Part shown: positions 13,666-25,780 of the stretch, one piece after another | Position numbering within the stretch: the stretch's first letter is position 1 | Layout: every line of letters starts with the position of its first letter | Source of the DNA: Taenia hydatigena | Lineage: Eukaryota; Platyhelminthes; Cestoda; Cyclophyllidea; Taeniidae | Length of the DNA stretch: 64,000 nt | Direction of reading: 5' to 3' | Assembly (NCBI GenBank): GCA_036345935.2 | Contig: JADWOT020000010.1 | Span: 1,140,633 to 1,204,632 of the forward strand | Made by a program: the position numbers and the translations under genes | Notes under the pieces: generated by a model | What the model saw: the letters and a program-made list of their open reading frames with translations, nothing else | Told to the model about the DNA's origin: nothing | Database searches by the model: none

Positions 13666-14607
13666 ATGACCTCGAGTAGCAATAGCAGCAGGGTGGTACG
13701 TGATCGAGAAGCAGAATCCTTTCTGCGTGCCGAGAAGCGCATCTCCTCGAGTCTGTTGGCGGTACTGCCCGCGGCGCTGGTGGGGAGTCAGGTGTGTGTG
13801 ACCCTCCTTGACGACACACGGATCACGGGCCGTCTCACCCTCGTCGATGGCTTCCTCAACCTCCATCTCGAAAGCGGTGTTACTGTCACCCCACCTTCTG
13901 CCCATCGGCATGCTCTTCCTCAGGTCAACCTCGAAGTGAGTCGGTTTCCTTCCTTTCTCCCCTCTGCGACTCTCCCCTAGAGTCTTTTATCAAATTTGCC
14001 ACCTCCGGCAGGGTAGCCTGCCCTTGTCTCCAAGATTTATAACATTCATTCCTGCTGAGCATAGGAGTAAGAAATTCTCAGCATGTTACTGAATGTACAT
14101 TGCTACACTTCATGCTAACACTGTTTTTCATTGCCGTGTATCTGTTTATAAGTTGTAATTTATGTCTTTATTAAGTTTGCATATGAAACCAGTTCGAAGG
14201 CCAAGGTCGCTTCTTATTAATCCACCATCCTAGTTAGTTCAGTGAAGTTTTCTGGTGTTCCCAAGCTAGCATTTGATGACACTTCGTTCCGCCTACTTAA
14301 GGCAGTATCCGCATACTTCGTCAGAGTCTTCAACGTACTTTGTCTTGCTCTACCCGAGATGTTCTGCCCATACTTTAATTAAATAAGTAACGTTATTATG
14401 TACTGGCAGGAAATCAACATATCAGGAAAACGTGTCCGCTATATCGGTCTTCCGGAATCCCTTGACGTAAAATCAAGCATTGAGACGTACCTGAACTCCA
14501 TAGAAGTGTGCGACTCCGAGCTCCTTCGAAGACCTCTCAAGGTGGACATATACGCTTACTTACGCCAAGGTGTTGTAGAATCTGCAGATGCTGATAAAGC
14601 CTCATAA
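13666..14607 (+). CDS. LSM10: LSM10-like Sm protein of the U7 snRNP, two exons, intact
   Basis: LSm10 replaces SmD1 in the U7 snRNP ring, which processes the 3' ends of replication-dependent histone mRNAs in animals. Exon 1 (13666-13935) encodes 90 residues and exon 2 (14410-14607) encodes 65 and a stop, joined in phase 0 by GTGAGT and TACTGGCAG, for 155 residues against about 123 in human. The Sm1 motif lies around residues 28-71 with the core GRLTLVDGFLNLHLESG (residues 55-71). Sm2 is ISGKRVRYIGLPE, close to the VTGRNVRYVHIPD of LSm10 and unlike the IRG box of canonical Sm proteins. The N-terminal 27 residues are Ser- and charge-rich. The start is the ATG in GCGATGACC; an in-frame TTG 21 bases earlier is unlikely. 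Exon 1 is markedly GC-richer than exon 2 and the introns. SmD1 is the main alternative, but the Sm2 motif argues against it. Confidence 0.8.
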
Positions 14608-15882
14608 GTACTCTGCACTTTTGTGTGTTACGTGAATTCCACATGCTCGTATCCCACGTTATCTTAATTCCACTGCATTTGCGTGCGCCTTTGATTTCTC
14701 ACATCCAAACTGAGTTCGTAATTGTATTACAGGCTGGCTTAAGATTTTGGGTGAGTTAGTTCTCCACTTCCCTAATTACAAATCTGGATGCTTCATTTTT
14801 TTTTCCCATTTTTAGCATCCACGCTAACAATGATTTCTGTCGTGGCAGGTTTTGGATGTGGTATTATATAGTATGTAGGTTATTACCTTGTTGCCAGAAA
14901 TTGAGCTTTGCGAGCTGGGGGATTGCACTCAGGACAATCCATTCAAGTGGTAAATAAGAACTTGGTTCCCTAGAAGCTCACAGTAAAGCCTTTAGAGGAA
15001 ATCTAACTTTATGGGTTTAAATCTCTTTCCATATTCCCCACGGCGCTGGTAGTAAGCGTTAGTGCCACGATCTCAGCTTGTTGAACACCACAACGCTTGG
15101 GTATTTTCACCATTCATTCAATGTAATTGAACAGTTAATTTGGGTTCTCATATATTTAATATTTAGGCGACATTATTGCAGTCTTTCGGCTTCTTCTTTT
15201 GCCCACAACGTTCTTATAACGTGTAATTGTATTACCTCAGCTTACTTGCCTCCGGAGTACGTCTGTACCACGTGCGAATTAATTCATGTCTGAATCGTCA
15301 TCACGGATTCCACCGTTTTTGCACGTGCTCGTAAATTGGTTTTTTTCATCGTCTCCTAGTTTGTCAGGAGCGTTACACTAAATATTAAATCCTGTTTCGA
15401 TTAGGTTTTGAAAACAATGCTGGTGGTCACATTTTCCCACGTCATGGCAACGAATTTAGTCCCTTGAGCCAACATAAACTAGGACTCAACCAGTGATTAT
15501 GCATCTGTTGCATATTACGTTTGATCACTTACTATTCACTATGATCTAAGTAATAATTTTGTAAAAATATGTCTTGGCTTTTCTTTTCCCTTAAAAGACT
15601 CAAAACCGACATACCTTGGCAACCACTTTTCTTCCGGTTTTGGGGATCGTCTACCCCAAATATCCATGGCGGTTGGTTAAGTACGTACCATTCTTTGGAA
15701 CTTAACGCATTACCTATTCTGTCCATCATGTACTACTGACAACCGCGTCCATAACGTTGATGCAATTTGGAGTTTTGTATAACAAGACGATATTTCCTTA
15801 TCCAATTATACGGACGCAGATGCTGAATATAATAGGCCTTTCTACCTAGGCGGTGTCGTAGTTTCTCATTGGCCCTTGCGCT
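14608..15882. other. Intergenic region left of the assembly gap
   Basis: No exon or structured element was recognised. It contains the LSM10 3' UTR and then the left flank of the gap. A minus-strand ORF at 15532-15729 has no recognisable domain. Confidence 0.35.
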
Positions 15883-16007
15883 NNNNNNNNNNNNNNNNNN
15901 NNNNNNNNNNNNNNNNNNNNNNNNNNNNNNNNNNNNNNNNNNNNNNNNNNNNNNNNNNNNNNNNNNNNNNNNNNNNNNNNTCGTAGTTTCTCATTGGCCC
16001 TTGCGCT
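15856..16007. repeat. 27-base exact direct repeat flanking the gap (15856-15882 and 15981-16007)
   Basis: Both copies begin TCGTAGTTTC and end CTTGCGCT without a mismatch. Exact identity touching both edges of an N run is typical of an unresolved contig overlap, although a collapsed tandem repeat would look the same. Confidence 0.9.
15883..15980. other. Assembly gap of 98 N
   Basis: This is a run of undetermined bases. The 27 bases immediately before it are identical to the 27 immediately after it, which suggests two overlapping contig ends that were not merged. True missing sequence here may be zero. Confidence 0.98.
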
Positions 16008-16455
16008 CTAGTGCTTTTGTGTCTGGGCTTGGCCGCCCACTAACGTTTTGTCATGTTTATTAAAATGCAATGTTTACGTCAAAATGCCTAAATGGGAGAT
16101 TGCATCAACATTCCCTTTGTCATTTCCTTGATTTTGCTACAGCGATTAGCATGTTTTTTTTGAGAGCACGAAAACTAGGCGCATTCCCTTCCATGGCACT
16201 GTCTCTTTTGCATTACGATCTTGAAAACACTCTACCATTTCGTTGTCTTGAAGTCCCTCCTTGAAGTAATAACCTTTTTATCTCTCCATTGTCTCACGTG
16301 AAACCTACTGAATCTCCGAAAAATCATCCAATAAGAATAAAATGGGAATTTTTTAGTGTTTGCAAATAAGAAAGAACACAGTTATCACTTTGATTCACTT
16401 ATAAAGAGGAACAAGGTAAAATTGTGAGGAAATGAAGAGGCAGGCCCCTTTCCTT

Positions 16456-19400
16456 CTATTTGGCTTCTTCGTCATCGTTGGCCTCCACCTCGGTGTTTGG
16501 TTCTCCGGTTTCCTTCCCGGAACGCTTGCTCCACCACTGCTCGACTATTGCCGTAGCTCTTCCGTTCAGCCGGTAGCTCAGCGTGACACGACCGACATAG
16601 AGCAGAACTAGGAGTAGCTAGCGAATGTAACGTTGAACCATTTAGCGAATCTATCTGCACGAGTGTTGACTGTCGATGAGCTTCCAAAAGAGGTTCTTCT
16701 TGTTGATGACACTCATGCCTAGTTTACTCATGCGTTTACCCAATCAGTTTCTTCCAGTCTTCTGCGCTCATGGTACTGTGCTGAGGGCGTGGAGCTTTGC
16801 GAAGTCATTTTTGTACATTTATGATAAAGTTACCTCCACTTTCAGAGACAATTCGGACGCCATGATTTATCAACGATACTTTGTCGCTTTCGGTCACTTT
16901 ACCTTAATAGTAAAGTGATTGCATTGAGGGCACTTCTCTCATTAGCATTAAAAAGCATGTTGGCGACACTAAGAAAGGGTAGCAATGTCATGTCAACTGT
17001 GTCGAAACACCTGCATTTGAGCCTCCATGTGATACGATCATCGTATCACCGCAAAATTCGCAAATTAAACACTGGATATGTGGTTTGTGCTAAATACTTT
17101 TATCGAATTACTGCCTACGTTTTAGTCAAGTTTTTGCTTATTACCGTGTCTAAAGGTACAGCTTTAGTGTCGTCATCAATAGAACGACTAATTGCCTTTG
17201 TAAACTTATGGGCTTATGGCTCACTATGTTCTATCAAATGTTTACTGTTTGGCCTAAATTAGTCTAATCATCATGACGCAGATGTTTATTTCCATCAATC
17301 GAAGCGGACGGCCTCGATATTAATCGACTTTCCGCTACTTAGCGCAGAAGTCTCGAAGCCAAAAGAGTTGGGAGGGAGGTTGTGAAGGGAGTCTTGAAAC
17401 AAAACCTACATGAATAGTGATGGTGCTGAAGGTAGCAAGGGCACTGGCGCCGACAGCCTCGGCGGGTTTACTCCAGTTGAGAATGGGGTAGATAGGACGT
17501 GTGTCCCTTGTGTCGTAGTAGACGTAGGAGAAGACGGCATAGATAATACCCAAAAGGACGGGGTAGATGGCGTGCAAAAGGTTAATCGGCAGTCCGTTCA
17601 GCAACATGTCCACAAGCACCGTAATTGCTGGCAATATGTGCTTGCATTGAACGTGAAATATCGGTACGAATTCGAAATGCATTGATGATTCGGCGGTGCA
17701 CTTCAATTTCAACGGTGGGGTGGGGATTGTATCATGGGCCTCTGCCCAACTAATCTCCTCATGTAGGTGTTTATGGGACCATCTTTAATGAAATTAAGAT
17801 GCTCAAAGAGAAGTGACTGTGTTTTAATCAACACCTCTTGAGCATGTTTCGCGAAGCTCAAATCTTAACATCCATAAGCTAAATTGCTGGAAGCGCCCTC
17901 ACAACTGCATTATGGCATTTAACATGCTATCTGCATTATGACCCTTGGTCGCCACCCACCTGAAATATTTGAAACCTTGTGGAACACCCATCCCGATTAA
18001 ATCTCGTCGTCTCGCATGACCGGTCCAATATATTCACAAGGATCTAGAGCAAAAACGTATCCCACGAGGCACTTGATTGGTGGCTTTTGGACGTATTTTC
18101 TGCGAGTGTTTGGCTAGTCTACACCCACGGTTCGTGTTGCCTTGGTGAATTTGTGTTGTTTGCATGACACTATGACTGTACACAGGAAGTTATTTTTTGC
18201 AGATTTAGCCAGTCTCTCATCGCTTGAATAAGTCCTGAGGTGGCAGTCAATAAACGGAGGCCTCAAACAATGCGATGGTATTTTACTAAGTCGTGTTTCA
18301 TTTTTATTCCAGTTAATGCTTGACGTTTTTCCACTATTACTTTCTCTTAAATACCATACAATAGGAAAGTTGGCTTTTTCACCCAAACGTTGCATCATCC
18401 GTCCTTTGTTATTGACAAATTTGCCTTTAATCGTGCTATTTAAAGTGGATAAATCATGTGACAAAAAATGAGTGCTATCAATATGACCATGCAGTAGACA
18501 ATGCCTTCATTGAAAGCTTGTAGCTGTAAAAGGTGTTTTTTTCTCAATGCTACTTTTTGCCCCGCATGAAGATACCCGAATGTAAGAGGGTGATTATGGA
18601 GGCAAGAATCACTTTAAGCCCTCTGATGAAAAGCCTTTATCGTCGTTTAAGGAGACTGACAATGGTCTTAAGGGCAGACTCACAAGCTTCCCGCAGAACA
18701 CAGTGAAGTAATTGTGTGGATTTAGGAGGGCTAGAGAACCAACTAATTTTGTACGGACACTTGCAGAGCTACTAGTCACCCAATATTTGGTCCTCGTAGC
18801 TTTGAAGAGACCGGTTGTAGTAATAAGTTCACTTTACCTTTGTTAGGCCTCATCATTAAGCAACTCTCCAAGTCGATGAATCTTCTTTTATGAGGTCACG
18901 TCTCCGTTCTTGTCATTCATCAACTGTTTATAACCTGTGGCTTCTTAGATGGCACACTGCTACGTTTTTCTGTGAGTGTGGATAGGGCTGAGGTGCTTTT
19001 GAAGGCAGGAAATTGTCTGCTTATAAGTGGAGGCCTAATTGAATAGTGCTTCTGTATGCAATTTCCATTCCACGACGGAACTACCAAAACTGGAAGCCAG
19101 TCGCTTCTCTTCCGTAAGGCTCTCGCAAGATACTAAGTGTTCCAGAACGGATTCTTTGCTGGTAATCGGACAGAGAATAAGTGCAGGTAGGTCGATTGTA
19201 CTGTTATCACAGGTTGGGACAAGATTATGTGGGAATGTTGCCTCAAAAGTCCTTGTGGAGCAGCACAACAGTAAGCAGCCCAGAACATGTTTTCTCTGTT
19301 AAAGTACTGTAAATAATGCATTCTCAGTTCACGCTTCACGTCACCTGTACTTATTTTCCAACTACCTAAGAAATTAATATTAGTTTTTTCAAGTGTGCTC

Positions 19401-20541
19401 TCAAATTTTTTGCCCCAGGGATAAATGCATCGCATACAGAAGCATATTTTGCCTCTTAGGCACACACAGACGACCTTTTTGTTCAGACTGTTTTCACATA
19501 ATTTAGCATTTTAAAAGTACTGTCACATTATTCAGATAATTTATGAAAGAGAGAGTGACTAATGCATTTTGATTCTAACCTTGTTACAATGTGCCGACAG
19601 AAGTGCTTCTAGATTAAATTGAATTATATGTGCAACAAAGGATCCTATTCCTTCACTCTACAAACATTATGCCGGATGGTAAGGTGGATTAGATGACAAG
19701 TTAACTCACTGTATGTGGGATCCCGAAGGGCCGCCCAATACATTAGGGAGGTGACCAGCACAGTGTTCATTGCCAACTCGTAGAAGAACCACAGCAGACC
19801 GGCGAACCACTTTGGTACAGACTTTTCTGAAATATAACATTTAAACAGGTTACACTTTTCTCTTCAATTTTGTGTAATTCGGTCACGCGCGCCCTCTCAA
19901 TGTTCTCTTGTAGTCAAATAAACTAACACCATAAGGCCCTTTTTATGTGATTTCTTGCCACTCCCACAAAACGGCGATGGAATTCTACTGAGTTTTATAT
20001 AGCTTACCACCGATTACACTTTATTTGAACTGTATTTTGTCACTTTTGATCCCAGCTGGGTGTTTTTGGCATAACTTTGCAGAAGTCCACCTTACCACCA
20101 ATGGTCCTACACAGGAAGTCACGGGGGGGCTTGTAATCTCACTTTAGTGGATCTCTCAGCTCATATGTATAGGCATAGTCGAAAGTGGAGAGTTTTAGCT
20201 ACTCCGGGTTATTTCTCTGAACTTTTGAATGTAGTCCTGGGTTTTCAAGGCAGCGTGCACGAGAAGTTCACTATGGCGACTTCTGCTCGTGAGAGTGAAT
20301 GTATCACCATCTACTCACTCTTGTTGCAGTTGAAGTAGGTGGCAAAAATGGCGAAGGCATTGGAGCTGACGGTGTACATAAGGAAGCCCCAATTGGTGGC
20401 GTAGAGAAAGTAGTTGAGTATCATTTTCTCCTCTCGGCTGCGCTTAACCTCCAGTGGGATCTCTACGCACGCCCAGACGAGGAGACCGATGGATATGAAG
20501 AATCGGTAGACTGAGTAAAATACTCCACCCATGCATTCCCA
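16456..20541 (-). CDS. Protein rolling stone homologue, last four exons, 5' partial
   Basis: Rolling stone is a multi-pass membrane protein first described in fly muscle fusion; its biochemical role is unclear. Four exons join in consistent phases: 20319-20541, 19710-19826, 17410-17741 and 16456-16617, ending in TAG. Exon one begins WECMGGVFYSVYRFFIS and includes NYFLYATNWGFLMYT, the typical L-T-NWG helix. The next has KWFAGLLWFFYELAMNTVL. The third has ILPAITVLVDMLLNGLP and LLHAIYPVLLGIIYAVFSYVY followed by PIYPILNW, the strongest family signature. The last begins LLLVLLYVGRV and ends in an acidic tail (EANDDEEAK). I count about six membrane segments in the visible part. The third exon carries a 30-residue Pro/Lys-rich insertion before its first helix if the acceptor at 17742-17743 is right. 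No stop or frameshift was seen. The N-terminal exon lies upstream of 20541 and was not found. Confidence 0.75.
17029..17049. repeat. 21-base near-perfect palindrome
   Basis: GTGATACGAT and ATCGTATCAC are exact reverse complements with a single C between them. It lies in the last intron of the rolling-stone gene. Nothing nearby suggests a function, so it may be a chance cruciform or a binding site. Confidence 0.85.
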
Positions 20542-23199
20542 CTAAAAGATGCAAACACTGATTGGTAAAAGTTATATTCTTCTCGTCATGGTCTCTACCC
20601 TTGCATCAGCGTTTCAGTGACGCAGCTTGCCGTGAGTTTTGTCGTGCTTTTAGCTGACACCTCTGATTCCGTCGGTTTACACCACAGAGGGTCCATTACG
20701 TCCACTCTTGATGCTTTGACATTTGAATACTGTTGACAACATTGTATGAGTGTACCAGGTATGAAGACCCTCCAGGCTGAGGGTTACCTGAGGGATTTTC
20801 ATGCTACTTTAAATGTTATTTCGCTCCACTACTTGTGCATGGTAATGAAACTAGATACCTACCTTAGACTTATTAAAATTGGTAGATTGGAAAACATAAC
20901 TTGTTGCATTACCGAGCCTTGATACAGCCCACCTTCACCCTTCAATCTTGATGCCGAAGTCAACAGTAGCATTAAATAGATGCATGCCTTAATTGATCCC
21001 AGCAAATTCGCATACGTGGGTGGAAGCAGCTGTTCCAAGCTACTTAAGCTTAACCTCAACTTATTGGTAAATTAAGTTCCAAACATCCTCTTGCATTAGA
21101 GAGATTCACAGTCCACATAAAATCAGTTCACAACCCACCTGTGAAAATGGGAAGAGGCTAAAATTGGCACTCCAGAAGCAAAAATTTCGCCATTTGAATT
21201 GGTATTTGAAAGCCTTCCCAGTGGTTGAACAGCAGGGTCTTCTCTCGCCTGTCGTGACCTCCATTATGCAAAACCTTCACCTGCCATATTTGCAGCATAC
21301 GCTGTACTGTATAGCGACTGTAAATGTGACGCCCAATTAAGAACAAGGCACTTTAACGCCACGAACCCATCATGAGCTCCTTTGTACGTAGTACTGCTGT
21401 TTAATGTGTCTGAAGGCCTTCAGGTAATGCTGAGTTGCAATTTTTCATTTGCATTTCGCAACCTATAAAATAAAGTCAAGTTTAATTTGCACGCTAAAAT
21501 GGCAAATAAATCTGTAAGAACATCATTTCGCCAAAGCTACGGAAAATCCCAGCTTGTAATTATCCTGTCTTTGCTCCTTACATCCAGCTATCGAATTGGG
21601 GAATCTGAGTTACGGTTCGTTTATTGTTTACTTCAATTTTGGATACAAGTGACACACAGTAGAGTGGCTTGAGCTAATTTGGATGAGCGGTTTGAATTGT
21701 AGGACAAGGCTTGCAGTAGTGTTGCTGGTGATGAAATTGCCTTACTTTGCATCATTGAACTGAAATTGTCGTAGAGAAGCAATACTTTGGTTCAACACTT
21801 GGAGTTCTGCTGAGAGGAGAGTAGGTGCTCAATTTTGCTTACTGCTGATGATGTAATATCCTAAAAGTGGGTTTTGATGTTAGTTGGCAGGGTCAATCAA
21901 ACTCGACCGCCTTATGGAGCCAATGAGGCTAGCATACAGCGCCATCATAGGAAACCAACTTATTCTCCTTAATAGCAATTATTAAATTGAAAGAATTTCT
22001 TATGGCTAGGTTCGACAGTTGAAATAGTCTAATTTCTGTCTGTTGTGTGTCATTGCTTCTTTGTAACTCATGCATTCACCTCACCGAAGGAGACCACTGG
22101 GGCAACGCTACGCAATCCTCCACGTTCTGCTGCACTAGAGACAGGGTGAAGGACCTTTTTACGAGCCGGCGCGGCCCTATTCCCTCCTACGCAATCAGCC
22201 TGCTTGTTTAACCACTGACTTCACAAAAAGTTACAGCCGGTCATCCATAGCACGCCTAGCTTCAGAGAGCTTTTCTCCAGGACTTTTTGCCGCACTCACT
22301 CGACTTGAGTTGAAATACGGATTATTATTGTCAAAAATTAAGAATTATATATCTAATTGTTGCCAAATATTTTCATTTGCTGGCTGTAATTGAGTCGTGC
22401 AGCGAGTTCACACATCTCCTATCTCAGTGGGATGCATCGGCTGGTAGAAAATGTTTTTGGAATTTGCAGAGCTTGCAAATATTTGCGATTGCTGCTAAGT
22501 GGGATAACTTTTCTTACTTTCATTCTCTGTATAGAAGGTATAGAAGTGTATGGAGCCAAACAACGACGAATTATATCTTAACGGACCTTGAATATGCTAT
22601 ATGCATACATTTGTACTGAAAATCTCCAGTATCAGATATTGTGTGCGTTAACCTTCTCATACTCACTACTAAGCCATCCCAACAACTCTGACTGAAAGTA
22701 GACTCCTTCGAAATGCCTTGGTAAATAAAGCTTAGCTGTCTTACGTTTGGCTTCAAAGTTGAACAAACTCAACTTTGAACATTCATCGTTTTTTTCTAAT
22801 ATGGGTAGATGTGCCGTGTTTCGGGATAAAATTCAGGAAGTAATCAGTAGAATATTCACGACTTTGTATCATCATAACAAAATTGGACAGACGTTTTGTG
22901 TTACTGGGTCACTACATTAGTATAAGAGCTTGATACTCTCGGCTTTTGGCTATGTATGAGCGAGACGTGTAACTTTTCGCAAAGCGCAGATGCATTCGAG
23001 CCTAGATGTTCACACCCTCTGTCATTCATCCGCCTCACCGAGTAAACACCCATAGCCCAATCGAGAAGAGTGATAAGAACGGGGAAGAATGGCTGACAAG
23101 TCGACCAACATCTGTGCTGGCTTTCTAACATCAGCTTTTGAACCTAAATTAGTTGATTGACAGCAAAATAAAACGTTTACGTGTGTCGAATGCTGTGGT
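20542..23199. other. Upstream of the rolling-stone exons; no gene recognised
   Basis: The missing 5' exon or exons of the rolling-stone gene should lie here or further right, but I could not read them. The segment at about 22080-22310 is GC-richer and has a mixed-frame coding look, which may be an old repeat. Nothing else is supported. Confidence 0.3.
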
Positions 23200-23440
23200 C
23201 TCTTTGCGGTCCCTTTGCCGGTCTGGTGACTCTCTTCATATGGTCTAATCACCGCCAGCCAATATGAGCCATCAATGTTTGCTAAAGCTGAACGATTTTG
23301 CAGTCGGCTACGTATAGAGCAGAGCCGATGAGGACCATAATAGACTACTGATTCACCAGTTTGTAGACTTGCTACACATTGCAGCATGATTCCTTGCGTA
23401 CACACTTCTACCTTAATAGCACCATTGTAAGTTATTTCCA
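23200..23440 (-). repeat. Dispersed repeat family A, copy 1
   Basis: This segment aligns with 60478-60672 in the same orientation. Shared blocks include CATATGG near the left end, AAATGTTTGCT/CAATGTTTGCT, TTTTGCAGTCGG and CAGAGCCGATG. The minus strand is open (part of a 139-codon ORF, 23022-23441), and the two copies also match at protein level (CVASLQTGESVVYY against CLASPQTSELSVYY; HRLCSIRSRLQNR against HRLCSMHDRLQKR). That suggests the family once had a coding strand or is simply stop-poor. I do not recognise the element. Confidence 0.7.
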
Positions 23441-23861
23441 CTCATTCTGTAAACAAATGACCACTAAACTAAACTCGACATATCATTGATACATTTGGAA
23501 CTCGATTTTTCTAGCCAGAGTTATTTTCATCCTTTAACACTCCTGCCTAACAAGAGCTATATGGACTAACCGCCACCCATTATAATGCACCTTTTGGCTC
23601 TTAATCATAAGCAAAGAGAATTAACATACGATTTTGTCATCTTGTTCCATCCTGCCAATCGGTGCAATCTGTTGCACTCTCGCTTTATTCCTTTGATGCA
23701 TTGTTTAGTATTCGTCCACATTTCCTCCCCTCATCTGTTGACATGCACATTCACACAGGTCATTATTACTATCCATTATGAGCAAATCATAGCATTATCT
23801 ACTTGTCTGCACACTTTATAATGCTACCTAACCTCTCACAATTTATTTGTACTACTTCTAC

Positions 23862-24039
23862 TTTGGTATGTTGGTTCCGCACCAACCCATCAGTGCGCGA
23901 CTTACTAACCCACTTCTGCATCGACCGCCAATTGCGACTCCTTCAAATCATTTGGTACATTGGTTCCATACCATTCCGTCAGTACACGACTCGCTAACCT
24001 AATTCTGCATCAACTAGCAAATGCGCTTCCGTCAATTTA
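23862..24039. repeat. Tandem duplication, two 89-base units
   Basis: Units at 23862-23950 and 23951-24039 start TTTGGTATGTTGGTTCC and TTTGGTACATTGGTTCC and stay alignable throughout (for example TCAGTGCGCGACT against TCAGTACACGACT, and TTCTGCATC in both). By eye they differ at roughly one position in five, so this is an old local duplication. Confidence 0.8.
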
Positions 24040-25429
24040 TTTCATGTATTTCTATGATAAATTGCTGAACGAAGTCATGGCCATTTGTTGAAATAAGCTT
24101 TCTTGGACTGAGGCTTCGCTTTCATCTGCTCTCCTTTCTCTTAACTAAGTTCCACTAGATTTCTTCTTCACAGCATATCCGTCGTCTCTTATGACTCCTC
24201 ACGATCTGTTAGCCTTAATATTTTTGTAAAGACAACCTTATGCAGGGTCGCATGCAAAAGCAGAGCAAATGGCAATGCGTAAGCTGAACAAAGTGCCACC
24301 TAAAGGTTAAGGAAAAGCAATGCAGGTAGATGGATTAGGCCCTTTAAAGTGCATGTAAGAAGTGGGACACGTTTCCATATCTTCCTCTAATAAGAAATTG
24401 ACTCGGGTAATCGACACTCCTTATGCTTGGAACATATGAGGTTGCCTTACTATCGATTAATGGTGAAGTTAGCTTGACACAACATACGTCAGCAAATGCG
24501 ATTCCATCAGTCATAGTGCATGCTCTCATTGCGCCAACTGCAATCTGTTTCGAAATCAGCACATTGATTAAAAGCTCCACCACGTACGTTCCCACAATTC
24601 GTCTACGTTTTCTGTCAGAAATTAATTTCGTTTGTGAAACATTTTTACCCCGATGGACCCGCTGATTTTATGGCTAACTTATCACTCCCATCGCGTGTTA
24701 CCTGCTAAAGTAATTTTCATGCGAGTGCCACTTACGTGTCAACAATCTATTTCCGACGCTGGTCACTCATTCTCGGAGACGTTCACATGATCTTGTAGGC
24801 ACAGGGTTTTGACCATAAAGGAAAGGATGCGCAAGCATTCACCCCTCGAAATTTGTCTGTCCTGCTTATGCTTATCGGCAAATCGCAGACTAACTCTATT
24901 GAGCTGAAGACTTCTGCAATGTGACAAAGGGAATAAGTGACTGCGCATGAAGTCAGATCCCAATTTTTAGCCAGTCAATAAAGCAGAAGGGCAATAGTCT
25001 CCTGTTTTCTCTTCTGACGCTGCCCTACGCATAGCTGACTGCAAGAGCATCTTGAATTAGCAAACGCTCCCGACTCATGCCAGCACTTGGTGATCAGACC
25101 ACATGAATAATCGAGCGACTACCAAAGAGACTGCACAAATAACGTGCCGACTTAGCACTTAGCGTCAAAAGATGGTAGCATTCTGAAACCAAGCGAATGG
25201 CTGCGATTTCATATCACCGAAGACATGATTTTTCTTAGCAGCTAGTTTCTTTGCTTGCGATCAAACCCCAAGCGTAGCCCAATGTTGCATGTATGAATGC
25301 AAATTCTCCGAAAAATATTTTTGTCTGTCTAACTAGTGGTGATGCACCAACAACTCCTGTGGCGCAGCAGATGCAAGTTCTAATTCTGCTTTTATTGTCC
25401 CGAGGGTTGCAACACGCTTTTAGAAATGA
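24040..25429. other. No gene recognised
   Basis: AT-rich sequence with short ORFs only. I found no family resemblance and no repeat match beyond the flanking elements. Confidence 0.35.
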
Positions 25430-25780
25430 GGTGCCACATAAGGACACACGTTGGTAAGATTTGATTGCAGTCAGTGTCTCTTAGCCTTTCGGGAAAGCCT
25501 CCCAATTATGCTTTATTCACTTCATATTCATATAAGATGTCAATGAGCTGCAAGCATCGATTCAGACATTTCAGGAAAAATGAGAAGTCCTGAGGGCTTT
25601 GTTCCTCCTCAATCTCCTATATTCCAGTATTTGCGAACTCAATCCCAATGGCTTGGATGTTGTGTTCTTACACACAGAACACGAGCAATCAACTAAAAGA
25701 GTTGCAGTTGATTGCTTGCGTCTTCGTCTTCTGCGTGCTGCACTCAATTCCAGTGCAGATGAGGGAGGTAGTGCTTCAAA
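25430..25780 (+). repeat. Dispersed repeat family B, copy 1
   Basis: Collinear blocks match 61040-61420 in the same orientation: ACACGTTGGTAAG/ACACGTTGGCAAG with TTTCGGGAAAGCC/TATCCGCAAAGCC, then GAGAAGTCCTGAG/CAGAAGTCCCGAG, then a stretch around TTGCGTCTTCG/TTGCGTCTTTG followed by CTGCACTCA/CTGCATTCA. The middle is poorly conserved. The element is not recognised. Because A and B occur in the same order and orientation at both loci, they may belong to one larger element. Confidence 0.6.

Noticed and set aside
15869..16063. ORF crossing the N run
   Set aside because: It is read through undetermined bases and exists only because of the gap.
16618..16687. A stop (TAG) just before the last rolling-stone exon as a sixth nonsense lesion
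   Set aside because: The TAG is itself a phase-compatible splice acceptor (ending at 16618), so no lesion is needed.
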